DNA of 64,000 nucleotides from Diphasiastrum complanatum (taxonomy: Eukaryota; Streptophyta; Lycopodiopsida; Lycopodiales; Lycopodiaceae). The notes beneath the pieces were generated by a model. That model did not search any database. It was not told where the DNA came from and worked only from the letters and a program-made list of their open reading frames with translations. The stretch's first letter is position 1; every line of letters starts with the position of its first letter. The stretch lies in NCBI GenBank assembly GCA_029204225.1, contig MU832171.1, forward strand, positions 1-64,000, written 5' to 3'. Shown here piece by piece: positions 48,201-59,359 of the stretch. The position numbers and the translations under genes are program-made.

Positions 48201-48808
48201 CCATGGCTAAGTTCTCAAGTGTTGAGCTACTTGGTGCCAATACTTGGAGATTGTCAATTTTTGGTGAATTCATGGTCATTTTCTTGTGTCAAGTAGATCT
48301 CGAAGATGGACTAGTGCAAACTACTTGGTTTATGGAGTCATGTGGTGCTGGATTTGCATCATCTATGTACTCACCTACTCATTTATTTTCAAGGTTTGAT
48401 GGTTTCTTGTGGCAAGATGAAGATGGAGGCTCATTCATGGAGTATCATGGTGGATACAAGGCAACAAAGGACAAAGGAGGAGGAGACATGCAAGCAAAAG
48501 TTGATCACTCACATTTATTGTTTGTGTGCTGTATTTTTCTAGAGATTTTAGAGTTGGAAGCATGGTGGAATCATTTCATTTACATTCTGTTTGATTCTTC
48601 ATGTTCTAGTCACATTTTTACATGTAAAATTGATGTAAGAAATAGTGAAGCATCCCAAGTGGACACTATTATCTATATCAATTATGGTTGTTTCTATTTT
48701 GAGCATTACATAATCATTGAAAGGAGATCTATTCTTAGGAAGAAGATCATTCTTATGATGGATCAAAGTTCTATTGGCAAAAACTATGCTAGGAACATTG
48801 GAAGCTAG
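45242..48808 (+). pseudogene. Copia gag-protease-integrase joined to unknown sequence
   Basis: One frame with two stops. UBN2 gag is at 45242-45895 (KKALHMIKMNV, LEAWNSLKKLYESKS). A TGA at 45896-45898 replaces a Trp codon kept at 26157. Next come the zinc knuckle CX2CX4HX4C (CFYCGIKGHFASEC) and protease DSGASSHM near 46150. A TGA at 46409-46411 is probably a former Gly codon. Pre-integrase follows (RMGHLNFKSLE, CESCALSK), then the integrase with Asp (LVHSDIHGF), Asp (LRGDNGGEYIS) and Glu (QQNGVAERKNRT), then the RT entry (EEEWIQAMDLEYRSLMKNGT) at about 47670-47735. From 47739 the frame stays open for 356 codons of sequence unrelated to RT, ending in TAG at 48806-48808. Confidence 0.88.
47739..48792 (+). 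other. Sequence replacing copia RT, shared with right edge
   Basis: It begins right after the MKNGT motif and ends where EHWKLGKRVLRYI begins in another frame. About 450 bp (47838-48280) align at roughly 85% with 63559-64000. The translation has a charged part (EDQEVDLKALQLVKREVGN) and then hydrophobic stretches (SLLYLFYLMFEQF). Comparing the two copies, most codon differences in the first 50 codons change the amino acid, and the right-edge copy has a 1 bp shift, so protein-level constraint is not supported. Function unknown. Confidence 0.7.
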
Positions 48809-49375
48809 GAAAGCGAGTTTTGAGGTACATCATTGGAACTCAAGATTTTGGCATATTGTATGAGGGACTATCACCTAATCTTTTTGGATTTTCAGATTCG
48901 GACTATGCTGGAGATATGATGGATAGAAAATCCATTATTTCTTATTGTATTTTCATAGGTGATGGAGCTATATCATGGATGTCAAAGAAACAAGCCACTA
49001 TCTCATTGTCATCTAGTGAGGCCGAGTACAAAGCTCTTACACATTGCACAAAGGAGATGGTATGGATCAAGAGGATGATCAAGGATCTTCACTTGCTGGA
49101 TTTTTCAGAGAGCCCAATCATCTTTTGTGACAATCAATCAGCCCAAAGAATGGCATCCAATCCTATCTTTCATGCTAGGAGCAAGCATATTGAGATACAA
49201 TATCATTTTGTGAGGGAGCGAGTCATTGCAAAGGAGGTGGAGCTTCAACATGTGTCTTCAAGGGAATGTGTAGCTGATATCTTCACCAAAGCATTGGGAA
49301 AAGACTTGTTCATGAAGCATAGGATTTCACTTGGAGTATTATCAAAGTCTATGCTAAAACTAGTTGAAGAGGGAG
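48793..49375 (+). pseudogene. Copia RNase H domain and polypurine tract
   Basis: The frame from about 48793 to 49380 reads KRVLRYIIGTQDFGILYEGL, SDSDYAGDMMDRKS, then SSSEAEYKALTHCTKEMVW, FCDNQSAQRMASNPIFHARS and KHIEIQYHFVRE, the complete copia RNase H with its acidic residues. It is out of frame with the upstream polyprotein. The stop lies in the 3' LTR, and gaagagggag just before the LTR is the polypurine tract. Confidence 0.88.
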
Positions 49376-50025
49376 TGTGAAAGATTCAACTAGTTTCATC
49401 ACATTTTGCAATATTTCCATATTTGGCATATTGAGGCCAAAACTTGTTTTAGACTTAGAGGTTGACTTTTCAAAGTTCATTAGTCTAAATTTCATTTGAA
49501 TAAACACTTTTTGAAAGTGTGGGAAAGATAGAATGCGAGTTTGAGTAGATTCAATTTGAATAAGTTGGGTACATTGAATCTAGACCCAAAATTGGTAGGG
49601 TTAGCATTTTGGTGAGAAAGCCAATTGGCCAAAGAGGGTTTGGACCTGCTATAAAAGGACGTAACTCATGGAGAGAGTCATCTTCTCTCTTCTCTATCTC
49701 ATTTCATGCTTATACATGGTTCTCTTGGGTTCTACTATCCATTGGTGCACTATCTTGGTGATTGCTTGCAATTCTATGTGTAGAATGATCTATATTTGCT
49801 ATTTTTGGATCCACACGTGTGAAATACAGTAGCTTGCTGGTTTTGTATGGACAGCAACAGTACATAATCATTTCATTCAAAGTTGATCAAGTTCTATTAG
49901 TGTTTGCATCTCAAATTGTGTGTAGATGCTGATTTTTCTACATTGGTGAAATTGGTAGTGTATTTCTCTTTCTAACCAAAGATCATTCAAGTAGATTGGA
50001 TCTTAAGGATCTGAAATCTTTCACA
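49376..50025 (+). repeat. Younger copia 3' LTR (650 bp)
   Basis: TGTGAAAGATT ... ATCTTTCACA, followed by target duplication CAATT. It has the TATA box near 49651 and CACACGTGTG near 49813. Apart from the 180 bp missing from the 5' LTR the two copies are nearly identical. Confidence 0.93.
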
Positions 50026-50037
50026 CAATTTTTCACA

Positions 50038-51085
50038 TGCACATGATTTTTCAACATTATTCTTGATGATAGGACCAAGGAGGATCCATCTTCAAGAAAA
50101 GGTATATTTGTTGGATATAGTGAGGTGAGTAAAGACTACAAGGTTTACATTCCTTCTACAAACAAGGTGATTGTTGGTAGAGATGTCATTTTTTATGAGG
50201 GGAACATTCCAAAAGTAGCCTCAAGTAATATTGATGTTGATGATGTGGATGGATCTAACAATCTTGATGATGATGTTATGGATCTTACTTTGGATGGTGA
50301 TGATGAAGGACCTTTATCAAGTCAAAAGCCAAGAAGAACATCAAATCAAAGGCAAACACCTTCAAGGCTCACATATGATGGAAAGGGTAAGCAAGTAGTT
50401 TCTAGAAATTATGTTGCTTTCTAACCTCTTTTGATGAACCTACATGTATAGATGAAGCAAAAAACAAAGAGGAGTGGATCCAAGCAATGGATCTTTAGTA
50501 TTAAGCTCTCATGAAGAATGAAACATGGAGATTGGTTACCCAAGGACAAGAAAGCTATTGGATGCAAATGGATCTTCAAGGTGAAGGCAAAACAAGATGC
50601 ATCCATCAACAAGTACAAGACAACATTAATGGCAAAAGGATATGCTCAAGAGCATGACATTTACTATGATGAGACTTTTGCACCCGTGGCAAAGATGGTG
50701 AGCATTCGGGACATTATTTCACTTGCTACTCTTTATGGATGGGATCTACAACAATTGGACATTACAAATGCATTCTTGAATGGTGATCTTGAGGAGGAAG
50801 TGTACATGGAGCAGCCCAAGAGCTACATTTCTACGTCAAAGCCAAATCATGTGTGTCTTCTACAAAAGAGCTTATATGAAGCTAGTTGGATCACTCATCT
50901 ATCTAACCATTAAAAGACTAGATCTAAGTATTGTGTTGGAAGATTGAGTCAATTCATGCAGGGTCCAAGTGAAGAGCATTGGAAGCTAGAAAAATGAGTT
51001 TTGAGGTATATCATGGGAACTCGAGATTTTGGCATATTGTATGAGGGATCTTCATCTAATCTTTTTGGATTTTCAGATTCGAACT
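50038..51085 (+). pseudogene. Old copia element, part 2: integrase tail and RT start
   Basis: Continues from 43498. The integrase C-terminus reads FVGYSEVSKDYKVYIPSTNK. A stop at about 50423 and others break the linker. 50518-50913 is the first third of copia RT (GCKWIFKVKAKQDASINKYK, DYDETFAPVAKM-like, DITNAFLNGDLEEEVYMEQP). After LLQKSLYE (about 50880) the RT core including YVDD is deleted, and the sequence resumes at GPSEEHWKLEK and VLRYIMGTRDFGILYEG. The RNase H is then cut at 51085 by a solo LTR. Confidence 0.88.
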
Positions 51086-51935
51086 TGTTAAAATTGGCAA
51101 AAGCTAACTTGATCATATCTTGTGAATACCATTATGAATAGTACATATCATCATAAGACATGTGTGGAGCCTATTCTCACGTGTGAAATAAATGCATTTA
51201 TCATTTAGATGAGTCATCTAGGTTGTACATACCATTTCATTTGAGATCTAGTGGCTAAAATGGCCAAAATCTAGTTTTCTAGCTATATGCCACTTGGCAT
51301 CATTTTATTGGTAGGAAAAGCTATTTCACATGGATAGGAGTGATCTCACACGTGCCAAGGACTGCTCACATGTGTGAAAACATCAGTTGTAGGTGAGATC
51401 CAACTTGTAGTAGATATTTGTGCAAGTCCCTATAAATTAGGAAAATTGTCTAAAATCAAGGGAGGTGGCTATAAGTTAGGAAACTTGGTCCATGTGCCAT
51501 ATTGATGATTATTGGTGGATCCTTTGATGAGTAGGCACTCTCACACGTGCCAAATCAGCTGAGTAAGCATCAGCTCTTGTGTATATATGGTGGCTCATTT
51601 GGCCATAATTGACATGGAAGCTAAATCTTGGTTTTGGAGCAATTCTAGTGTTTTCTCTCTATTTGTCTTGTGTTTTTATGCATTGATTGGGTTCTAAGCT
51701 TAGTATACTTTATTCTCGGCCTAATGTCCGTACTCTGACAGGTTTTCACACGTGTGAAGCCATCAAGTACAAGTTTTGATCAATAATGATTGTTCTTGTT
51801 AGATTTATTCATCTAGATTTGATCTAAATGCTATCTAATCTTGTGTAGATTGATAGGTTGATCTAATCTAACATCCATTCACACTTGTGGATCTGATTTA
51901 GTTCTATTCTTGGTCTATTTTGCTGTACTTTGACA
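51086..51935 (+). repeat. Solo copia LTR (850 bp) in old RNase H
   Basis: Ends TGTTAAA and TTTGACA, flanked by gaact (51081-51085) and agact (51936-51940), an aged target duplication. It is the same broad family as 57574-58406, with shared tggctaaaatggccaaaa and ctagttttctag. It has four CACACGTG-type boxes (near 51179, 51349, 51541, 51746). Confidence 0.82.
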
Positions 51936-52399
51936 AGACTATGCTGGAGAGAAAATGGATATGAAATCCATAAGTGCTTATTGTATTTTCATAGGTGATG
52001 GAGCTACATCATGGATGTCAAAGAAACAATCCACTATCTCATTGTCATCTAGTGAGGCTGAGTACAAAGCAACAAATGAGATGGTATGGATCAAGAGGAT
52101 GATCAAGGATCTACACTTGCTGGATTTTCCAGAGAGTCCAATCATCTTTCGTGACAACCTATCAGCCCAAAAGTTGTCAACCAACCCTATTTTTCATGTT
52201 AGGAGCAAGCACATTGAGGTGGCATACCACTTTGTGAGGGAGCAAGTCATGCTAAAGGAGGTGGAGCTTCAACATGTTTCTTCAAGGGAATGTGTAGCCG
52301 ATATCTTCACCAAAGCATTGGCAAAGGAGCTGTTTATAAAGCATAGGACATCACTTGGAGTGTTATCAAAGTCTATGCTAAAACTAGTTGAAGAGGGAG
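51936..52399 (+). pseudogene. Old copia element, part 3: RNase H end
   Basis: Resumes with actatgctgg and the RNase H (GDGATSWMSKKQSTISLSSS, EAEYKATNEMVW, FVREQVMLKEVELQHVSSRE). A small deletion (about seven residues) is present compared with 49030. It ends in the polypurine gaagagggag. Confidence 0.88.
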
Positions 52400-52850
52400 T
52401 GTGAGAGATTTCGACTAGTTTGATCAATATTGAGTCAAATGCTACATTTGTCTATTTGGCAATTGAGGCCAATTTCATATTAGACTTAGAAATTTATTTT
52501 TTATAGTCATATTAGTCTAAATGCATTTGAAATTACTCGTTTTAGAGTTGGAGGGATAGCTAGAAAGTCGAGTTAGTAGTAGATTCAAATTTGAATAAGG
52601 TTCATGGAACCTAGTCACTCTATGTTAGGGTTTTATCATTTTGGAGGGAAACCAAACTTTTGAATATTCATGGATCTGCTATATATAGAGCTGTACACAC
52701 TTGAGAGAAGGCTGATCTTCTACCTCTCTTACCTCATTCATGCTTATACATGGTTCTCTTGGGTTCTACTATCCATTGGTGCACTCTACATGTGATATCT
52801 TGCAATTTTACGTGTAGAATGATTTGTCCTACATTTATTGTAATTTTTTC
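52400..52850 (+). repeat. Old copia 3' LTR, truncated
   Basis: Starts TGTGAGAGATTTCGAC and resembles 49376-49760 with many changes (tatatatagagctgt TATA region near 52680, gggttctactatccattggtgc). It breaks off at about 52850 into gypsy leader sequence. Confidence 0.75.
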
Positions 52851-53501
52851 ACAATAAATCCCCAAGAAGCATGAAAAAAGACAATTTTAAGCTCTTTTTG
52901 GGCCCTCATGAAAGGTCTACAAGGCAATTTACAATAGTATGTAATCAAATTTATGAAAAAACTTGCAAAAGTCATCAATTTTGGCAATTTTTTGGGTTTT
53001 TTTCATCTACATCAAGTCAAATTCTACCTCACACATCCACATATTGATCACATGAAACTCAAATTAATCCATAATAGACATCAATTATTCTAATTTTACT
53101 AGATCATAGCTCTTTTTATGCTTTTCTAGCCAAAATCCTACAAGACAAACAATTTTTTCACTAAGATATAGCCTAGAATTGTTTGTAAAATTCTAACATG
53201 AAACCCTAATTGAAGGTACCTTGTTTGAAATTTAAATTTACCATAAGGTATGAGAAAATACAAGCAAAACTCTGAAAAACCGTCATAAACTGGCTAACAT
53301 AGAGAATAATCCATACAACCCTAGAGAACGTTGACAAAGATGGATCTTAGTGACATGCAAGTAAAACCACAGAGAGAACACCCACTTGGTAGCTTATTCT
53401 CCACCATGAAGAGAAAACCGATTGATCACACCCAAAAGATCTGGTGAAAAGCCTCATAGCGCCAAGTCCTTCGATCTTTGTAAGACTTGCTCTGATGTCA
53501 T
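52851..53501 (-). mobile_element. Gypsy leader and primer-binding site
   Basis: Similar to 2560-3980 in content (catgaaaccct, gaaaagcct..., tttgtaagacttgct) and ending in a degenerate PBS tgacatcagagc (53490-53501, minus). Confidence 0.55.
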
Positions 53502-53938
53502 TGTAAGGGAAAGCTCCTCAAGATCCTGCTTACAAGATAAATGCAAAGGGACAACAATTGAGCAAAATGAGAAGCCACCAATCAATCTATAGTAGCATCA
53601 CCCCCGAGCCACATATAGGATGCAGGTGTAGAGAGAGGAAATAGTAATGAAAACCACAGTTCCTACCTAGATATGTAGCCTCAGCCTCTCTTGTGCTTGT
53701 GCCCATGTAAGCCATGAATGTTTTCAAAAGTGCGTATCATTAGTATTGATATTCTTACACATGCCTATAGTTGTCCTAACCCATGCACTAGCTCCACTTA
53801 AGTAACTAGGCCCTCACAAGGTTATTAATTACATTTCTGGTCTAGTTTAGAATGATGAGGCATAGCCAATAATCTCGTGTACTGGAGTACCACGTCGAGG
53901 ATAATGCCAAATCCTATATACAGGATGTAACACACTGT
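53502..53938 (-). repeat. Gypsy 5' LTR (about 437 bp)
   Basis: On minus it starts TGTGTTACATCC and ends with gcaggatcttgaggagcttt then cccttaca. The start matches 6500-6641 and the end matches 3984-4110 and 41980-42103, so these pieces belong to one LTR family. Confidence 0.65.
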
Positions 53939-54053
53939 GTTATGCAATCTAGTCAGGACTCACAATAATTCACCAAATCTAATGTCGTTTAAAAAAAAAA
54001 TTTCAAAACAATAATGGTTTAAAAGAGATACCTAGCCTAGAAAAATAGCAAGA
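53939..54053. other. Short unassigned junction
   Basis: Lies between the gypsy LTR start and a 34 bp copia LTR stub. A poly-A run is present. Confidence 0.4.
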
Positions 54054-54224
54054 GCCTCTACCAAGCTTATTTTTTGCATTTTTCACACTCCTCAAAAATC
54101 TAGCTTGGTAAATCTAGATTGATGGAAAACATGATGATCTTGAACTTGACTCCATGGGTTGAATTGGTCTTTGCTGGTTCAAAAGGTGTGAAGATCAGCC
54201 AATGAGCTTGATGTTGATCTGAAA

Positions 54225-55028
54225 TCACCATATCCATGATAGTGCTTCTTTGATGTTGACATCTTTGATGAACTTGAGAGCTTTGCACCATCCTAGCACC
54301 TCCAAAATTGATTCCTTCCAGATTTCATGTAGATGCTTGACCTTGAGGCTTGCTCCTTCTTCATGTGCATGCTCCTCCATTAGAAAATAAAGATTTCTTC
54401 TTGACTTATTAGGATCACAAAGATATAACATGATGTTACCATGATCTAGAGAATTAGACTCATCCAAATTGGCAAGACACGACTCAAGAGCATACATTTG
54501 ATGAAATAACCATTTGCTTTCTAATTGATTTAAAATAAATATCAACCTTTTAAGAACATCATCTATGTTCTCAAGAGAGACTTCATACTCAACTAGTATG
54601 GCTTTACTCCAATTTTGAGATGCAATGATCTCACTAAAGCAAATTGATTTATCAAATGACATAAGAGAAGTAAGTATGTGATGTATACCACATGAGATAT
54701 GCTCCTCTTTCCCTTGAAATGTGAGCCACATGGACTCAACCATATCTCTTGAGTTTCTTTTTGGAATCACAATTTGAGAAGGTCTCTCCTCCTCAATCCT
54801 TGGCACACTTGAATCTTGAGAAGGATTCTCCTCCTCAATCCTTGGCACATTTGAACCTTGAGATGACTCCTTAAGATCCTCTTCATGGTGCTCCTTTTTT
54901 ATGGAAATCCGAGACCTCCATGTCTCATAATGATCACAACAAGTATGACCATTCAATATGCACTTCTTATGATTATCAAGATTACTTATGCTAGAAACAT
55001 AAGTCCAAAAATCACCACAATTTGGCAT
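54225..55028 (-). pseudogene. Copia-derived frame with pol-entry remnant and short repeats
   Basis: A 267-codon frame from an ATG. It has a tandem repeat (NVPRIEEENPSQ, SVPRIEEERPSQ). It then has SICFSEIIASQNWSKAILVE, which aligns with the start of copia RT, where elements read F.EA...W..A...E. The rest (ESCLANLDESNSLDHGN and on) is not RT. A real separate protein is possible, but I know of no family. Confidence 0.5.
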
Positions 55029-55849
55029 GATTTTTCCAATATTAAATCAAAAGGTATTTCCATCTCAATAAGGCTAACTACTTGCTTATGGATATAAGTG
55101 TCCACTTTGGATGCTTCACTTATTCTCATAAGAAGTTTACAACTTGCCTTCAAGATTGAAAACTTACAATTTTCATCTTTATGAATGAACACATCATTCA
55201 TGATCTTATTGAAACCAAAAGATCCTACATTATGAAGATATTTCCATTTCCTTGACTTCATAACTAATGTAAGCTTACAAGGAAAACATATTTTGCTATC
55301 TTTTAAGGCATCACACTCAACTAGTATTGCCTTAATCCACCTTTGAGATACAAAAATCTCTTCAAAGCAAAATGGTTCTTCATAAGTTGACATGAGAGCA
55401 TAAATGAAACTATTTTCATTTTGTGATTGCTCCTTATTCTTGATTGATTTCTCTTGGATAATAACAATAAGTTTGAACTTGTCCAAAGTTCCAAGCAAAA
55501 TACTTTCCAAGGACATAAAATAAATCCAAGTTACTTTCATGAAAGTGACATCTATCTTTGCATCTTGAACCAAACAATGCACTTCCAAATAGAAAATTTT
55601 AAAAGATTTGACATGTGTTGTGATGGACTCTTGAAGACAAATCTTGCAAGTCCTTGTGAGACTCCAAGCCTCATTCACCTTTCCACAAAGGAAACACCTT
55701 TCCTTGGACTTGTCCTTCTTGTATTTGCATTTTGAACTTGAAGCTCCATCCTTCACCTTGGCCCTCTTGCTTTGGTTCTCCTTGGATGGATTGGTCTTCT
55801 TTTTGTAGCATCTTGAGAAAAAATATCCCCCTTGCCACAAAGGTTGCAC
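54986..55849 (-). pseudogene. Copia-derived zinc-knuckle frame with second pol-entry remnant
   Basis: A 287-codon frame with no ATG start. It begins inside a zinc knuckle that is split by a 1 bp shift near 55830 (CNLCGKGG in one frame, FFSRCYKKK in the other). A second CxxC (CFLCGK) follows. Then EEPFCFEEIFVSQRWIKAIL repeats the pol-entry pattern seen in the neighbouring frame. The two frames overlap by 43 bp and look like one frameshifted coding region with an internal duplication. Confidence 0.5.
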
Positions 55850-57573
55850 TCAGGATCCTTTCTTTCCTTCAATAGGATGCCACCTATTGATGCCATGTGA
55901 ATAAAAGCCTGTGATATGATTCTACAAATGTAATTCGTGACTTTCAAGAGACTAGATTTGAACATTTTCAATAATCTAGAATGATCTACAAAAGATCTAG
56001 CTCACAAACCTAAGAATCAATCTTCACACTAATGACTAGTCACTTGGAGACTTTGCTTTGATCACTAAGACAAAAGCACACAATCTTTGAATCAAATCAC
56101 CAAAGAAATCAGATTCAATCTCCTATTGGACTCATCAAATACCAATGACTCTTTCTTTTGAAAGTTGAAATGGATATGAAAAAGATTTGACACCTAGATT
56201 TTCCTTTTCACTTGACTAGTTCTCTCAGCACTTGAGATTCTTGAACAAAAGACGGGTTTTGTTTCAAACACATGAATATCAAACTTAATCACTTCTTTTG
56301 GACTCACTCTTGACCCAAATAATCTCACTCTTGAGATTTAGAATGAAGTTGATTTAATTTGAAAACAAACTATACCACCAATTTTTCACATAGCTTAAAA
56401 ATTTAGACAACTAGAGATTCACAAAGATCTCAACCATGCATGAATACTCAAATATGGACTCCTCCTCATTCTAGTCATCCAATGGGATCACAAATTGACC
56501 CTCACACTCTCACAAAGAAAGCTGAATAGAACTAATTTGAGTTTCATACATACTATGTCAATTTTTGCTCAACAAATTGAATTCAATCACTCCTATTGGA
56601 TTCCACCAATTACTCTACCTTTTAAGACTTGGAATGAAATTCAAAATCAAAAGTTATGATTTTTCTCACTAAGATATTGTGCTTCAAAGAGCTAATGCCA
56701 CTTAGAAAGATTTGATCACATAGGAGAAGACAAATTCTTCACCAATAACAACACATAATGAGCTTCTAGATCTTGCCCTCTCCAAAGGAAGGAACTCTTA
56801 GAACATTGGATCTCTCTCTACACATTTGTCATAGACACCTTAATGATTTTTTTAAAACCTTACAATCACTCAAACGAATTGAGTAGGGTTGAACAATGTG
56901 ACTTGGATCTCAATCTCTTTTCTAGAACTCTCAATTTAAGCCAATCTATGTCAAATTCTACAAAAGATTTGCATAGATGCTCTATATGCACTAGAAACTC
57001 TCAAAGGTTTCACTTGGAGGACAGATCCAAGGATGTTTTCTAGCAAATTGATGCTTCTAAACTTGACCCTATCACTCTTGAACAAATCTAGAGTGATGGT
57101 ACAATGGATTTCAACCTCTCACCTTGCATATCACTCCTTAATCTATGATTTTTAGCAAAATCTCTCTCAACTTCAACATGCACTCAAAAAATCAGAGATG
57201 ATCAATTAATGCACCTGATTCAAGCTTCAAATTTAATTTCTTGGTTGATCTAATCCAAAAACTAATCAAAGGATTAGATTCTCTATAGAAAATGCTTGAT
57301 TTTGCACCAAAAATCACTCAAATTGGGTATGTGAGTCAATTTTTACAAATTTTTGAAATTTCTCAGTCAAAATCGGAGCTGTACGGCCTCACACTTGTGA
57401 AAAGGATTCCTACAGCCCACAACAAGATCTAGACCAGAAATTTTGAGAATAGCTATCAAATCCAACTCGCTACACAAAATTTGACTAGTTTCCAAAAAAC
57501 TGCTAATTTTGGCTTTGATTTGGATTAACCATATCAATTTCAACAAAACCTCTTGTACTAGGCTCTGATACCA

Positions 57574-58406
57574 TGTGCAAAAAGTACAAAAAGGACCAAG
57601 AGTGGATCCTAATCTGATCCTCAAGAGGGATTGGTTGTCAGATTACTTGATCTATCAATCTACTTGAGATTAAGATCAATCTAGATCAATTCTAGATACA
57701 AAATCTTAACAAGAACAATCATTAATTGAAGGTAGGTGTACTTTCTGGTTTCACACGTGTGAAACACTGTCTGATTACAGACTCCAACCTGAAAATCAAG
57801 TACACATTGATAGAACCTCAAAACAATCAAAACAAATGTATACAAATGGAGAAAATCACTCAAAATTGCTTCCAAGACCAAGATTGGTGTCTCACTATGA
57901 TTATGGCCAAATGTGGCTCTATATATACAATAAGTGGGAGATCGTGGTACTGATCATCCCTCTAACCCCACATGTGTGAAGGTGCTTTTTCATATGATGA
58001 TTCATCATGCAAAACTGACACTTGGACAAAACCTTCTATTTTGAGCACTTTTGGTCCATTTTCCTTCTATATGGAGATCTACTTGGAAATCTTCTAGAAG
58101 TCAAAATTCACCTACTTCAGCTTATTTCACACGTGTGATCTGTCCTCTACACATGGGATATGACACCTAACCAAAGGATGTGGCTCTCGCAATCAATAGA
58201 TTGATGCCATGTGTCATATGTCTAGAAAACTAGTTTTTGGCCATTTTAGCCACTAGAACTTGAATTAAATCATATGTACAACATGTATGATTATGGTACA
58301 TGTGAAGTACACTATTTTCACACGTGGGAACAGGCTCCACACGTGTGTGTTTATCTATATACAAGATTTTTGGCTTCTACCAAGCTTTTTTTTTGCATTT
58401 TTCACA
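57574..58406 (-). repeat. Copia 5' LTR (833 bp)
   Basis: On minus it starts TGTGAAAAATGC and ends TTTTTGCACA, next to PBS tggtatcagagc. It contains palindromic ttcacacgtgtgaa-type boxes near 57750, 58130 and 58319-58340. Related to the solo LTR 51086-51935. Confidence 0.88.
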
Positions 58407-59359
58407 TTACATGACAATTCTTTGTTATAGTGTAACTTTGGGATGTTTGCGGTGAGTGTTTGATCTTGATGTAGTCTGCTTATAATTTTGTTTTTGTATT
58501 TTCTTACATAGTTGCATCTATGGCATATATCATACATAGATCAGAATAGTGGAATGAATATTGCAAAAAAAAAAAAAAAAGAAGGATTGGAGTTAAGCTC
58601 CGACATGATTTGTATAGTCACTTAGAAAATGAGTGGGAATAACGAGTAGGAACAAAAGAACTGTGAAGAATCCCTTTAGAACGTTCTATGGGTTTTGTCA
58701 AATGTTTCTTGAGTGCTTGTGTCTTGTTGGGAATACGTGCACGGAGTTGGGTTGTGACACGACTCCTTTGCTAAGGATATGTATCTCGTATGGAAGACCT
58801 TGTCTAGCTTTCAATTTGAATGTTGAACGAATTGCAACTTATGTGAAGCCTTTACTGGAAACACAACCATCATGTTAGGATCGACATGGAAGAACAGAAA
58901 GAAACCTTCCATATGTTTTATTAGTAAGGCTAATTTGGTAGACAAACAGGACATGGTTTTATGTATATTGTGGCAGTTTTTGAGAGAATGTTGTAATGTA
59001 ATTCTTGAAGGCTAATTTTTTTTCCTTCTTATAATCAAATATTGCACCAGCTTGTTATTTTTCTACTTGAAAGCAACAATTTCTACAAAGAGACATCTAA
59101 TTCGTCAAACAAGACAAATTTTGATATATGTATATCTTGTTATCTTTCTACTTGAAAACAATAGTTTGTGTAAAGGGATATTTGATTTTGAAAGGGGAAC
59201 ACAATTTAAATATATGCATTTTGTGCTTTAACTCTCATGCAAATAACTTGCAGCCATGATTTTGCTACTAATAATTGTAGTATGTATCACCACATATTTC
59301 CAAGTACTTTTATTCATGTGCAAGTAACTTGTGGTCATGTTTTTGCTAATGAGATTCAC
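58407..59359. other. Intergenic; one unrecognised 81-codon frame
   Basis: 58633-58878 (+) reads NPFRTFYGFCQMFLECLCLV and GCDTTPLLRICISYGRPCL, Cys-rich, with no family I recognise. It follows a 17 bp A run (58564-58580), so it may be a retrotransposed fragment. The rest is AT-rich. Confidence 0.3.

Larger units (their letters stand above)
44174..50025 (+). mobile_element. Younger Ty1/copia element, RT replaced
   Basis: It is flanked by perfect 5 bp target duplications CAATT (44169-44173 and 50026-50030). Both LTRs, the primer-binding site, gag, protease, integrase, RNase H and polypurine tract are present in copia order. Reverse transcriptase is absent. In its place is about 1.05 kb of unrelated sequence (47739-48792). 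Gag-protease-integrase share one frame with two nonsense changes. It cannot have moved alone in this form; either the replacement arose after insertion or the element was moved in trans. Confidence 0.9.
43499..50037 (-). repeat. Solo copia LTR (682 bp), split by the younger copia
   Basis: Ends are tgtgaaaag at 43499 and tttcaca at 50037. It is flanked by identical 5 bp target duplications TGCAC at 43494-43498 and 50038-50042, inside the old copia. The LTR itself is 43499-44173 plus 50031-50037. No internal region is attached. It contains a CACACGTGTG box near 43678. Orientation is inferred from 11377-11640. Confidence 0.85.
54054..57573 (-). mobile_element. Non-autonomous copia-like element, internal region
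   Basis: Runs on minus from the PBS (tggtatcagagc, 57562-57573) to a purine run (ttttgaggag) and the first 34 bp of a 3' LTR (54054-54087, tgtgaaaaatgcaaaaaa). The first 1.6 kb (55990-57560) has no gene. Then come a broken zinc-knuckle region and two open frames with remnants of the pol entry region. No protease, integrase, RT core or RNase H is present. Confidence 0.75.

Noticed and set aside
46421-48808. A single 795-residue host protein with an integrase domain
   Set aside because: LTRs, target duplications, PBS and copia domain order show it is part of a retrotransposon joined to an unrelated segment, not a domesticated host gene.
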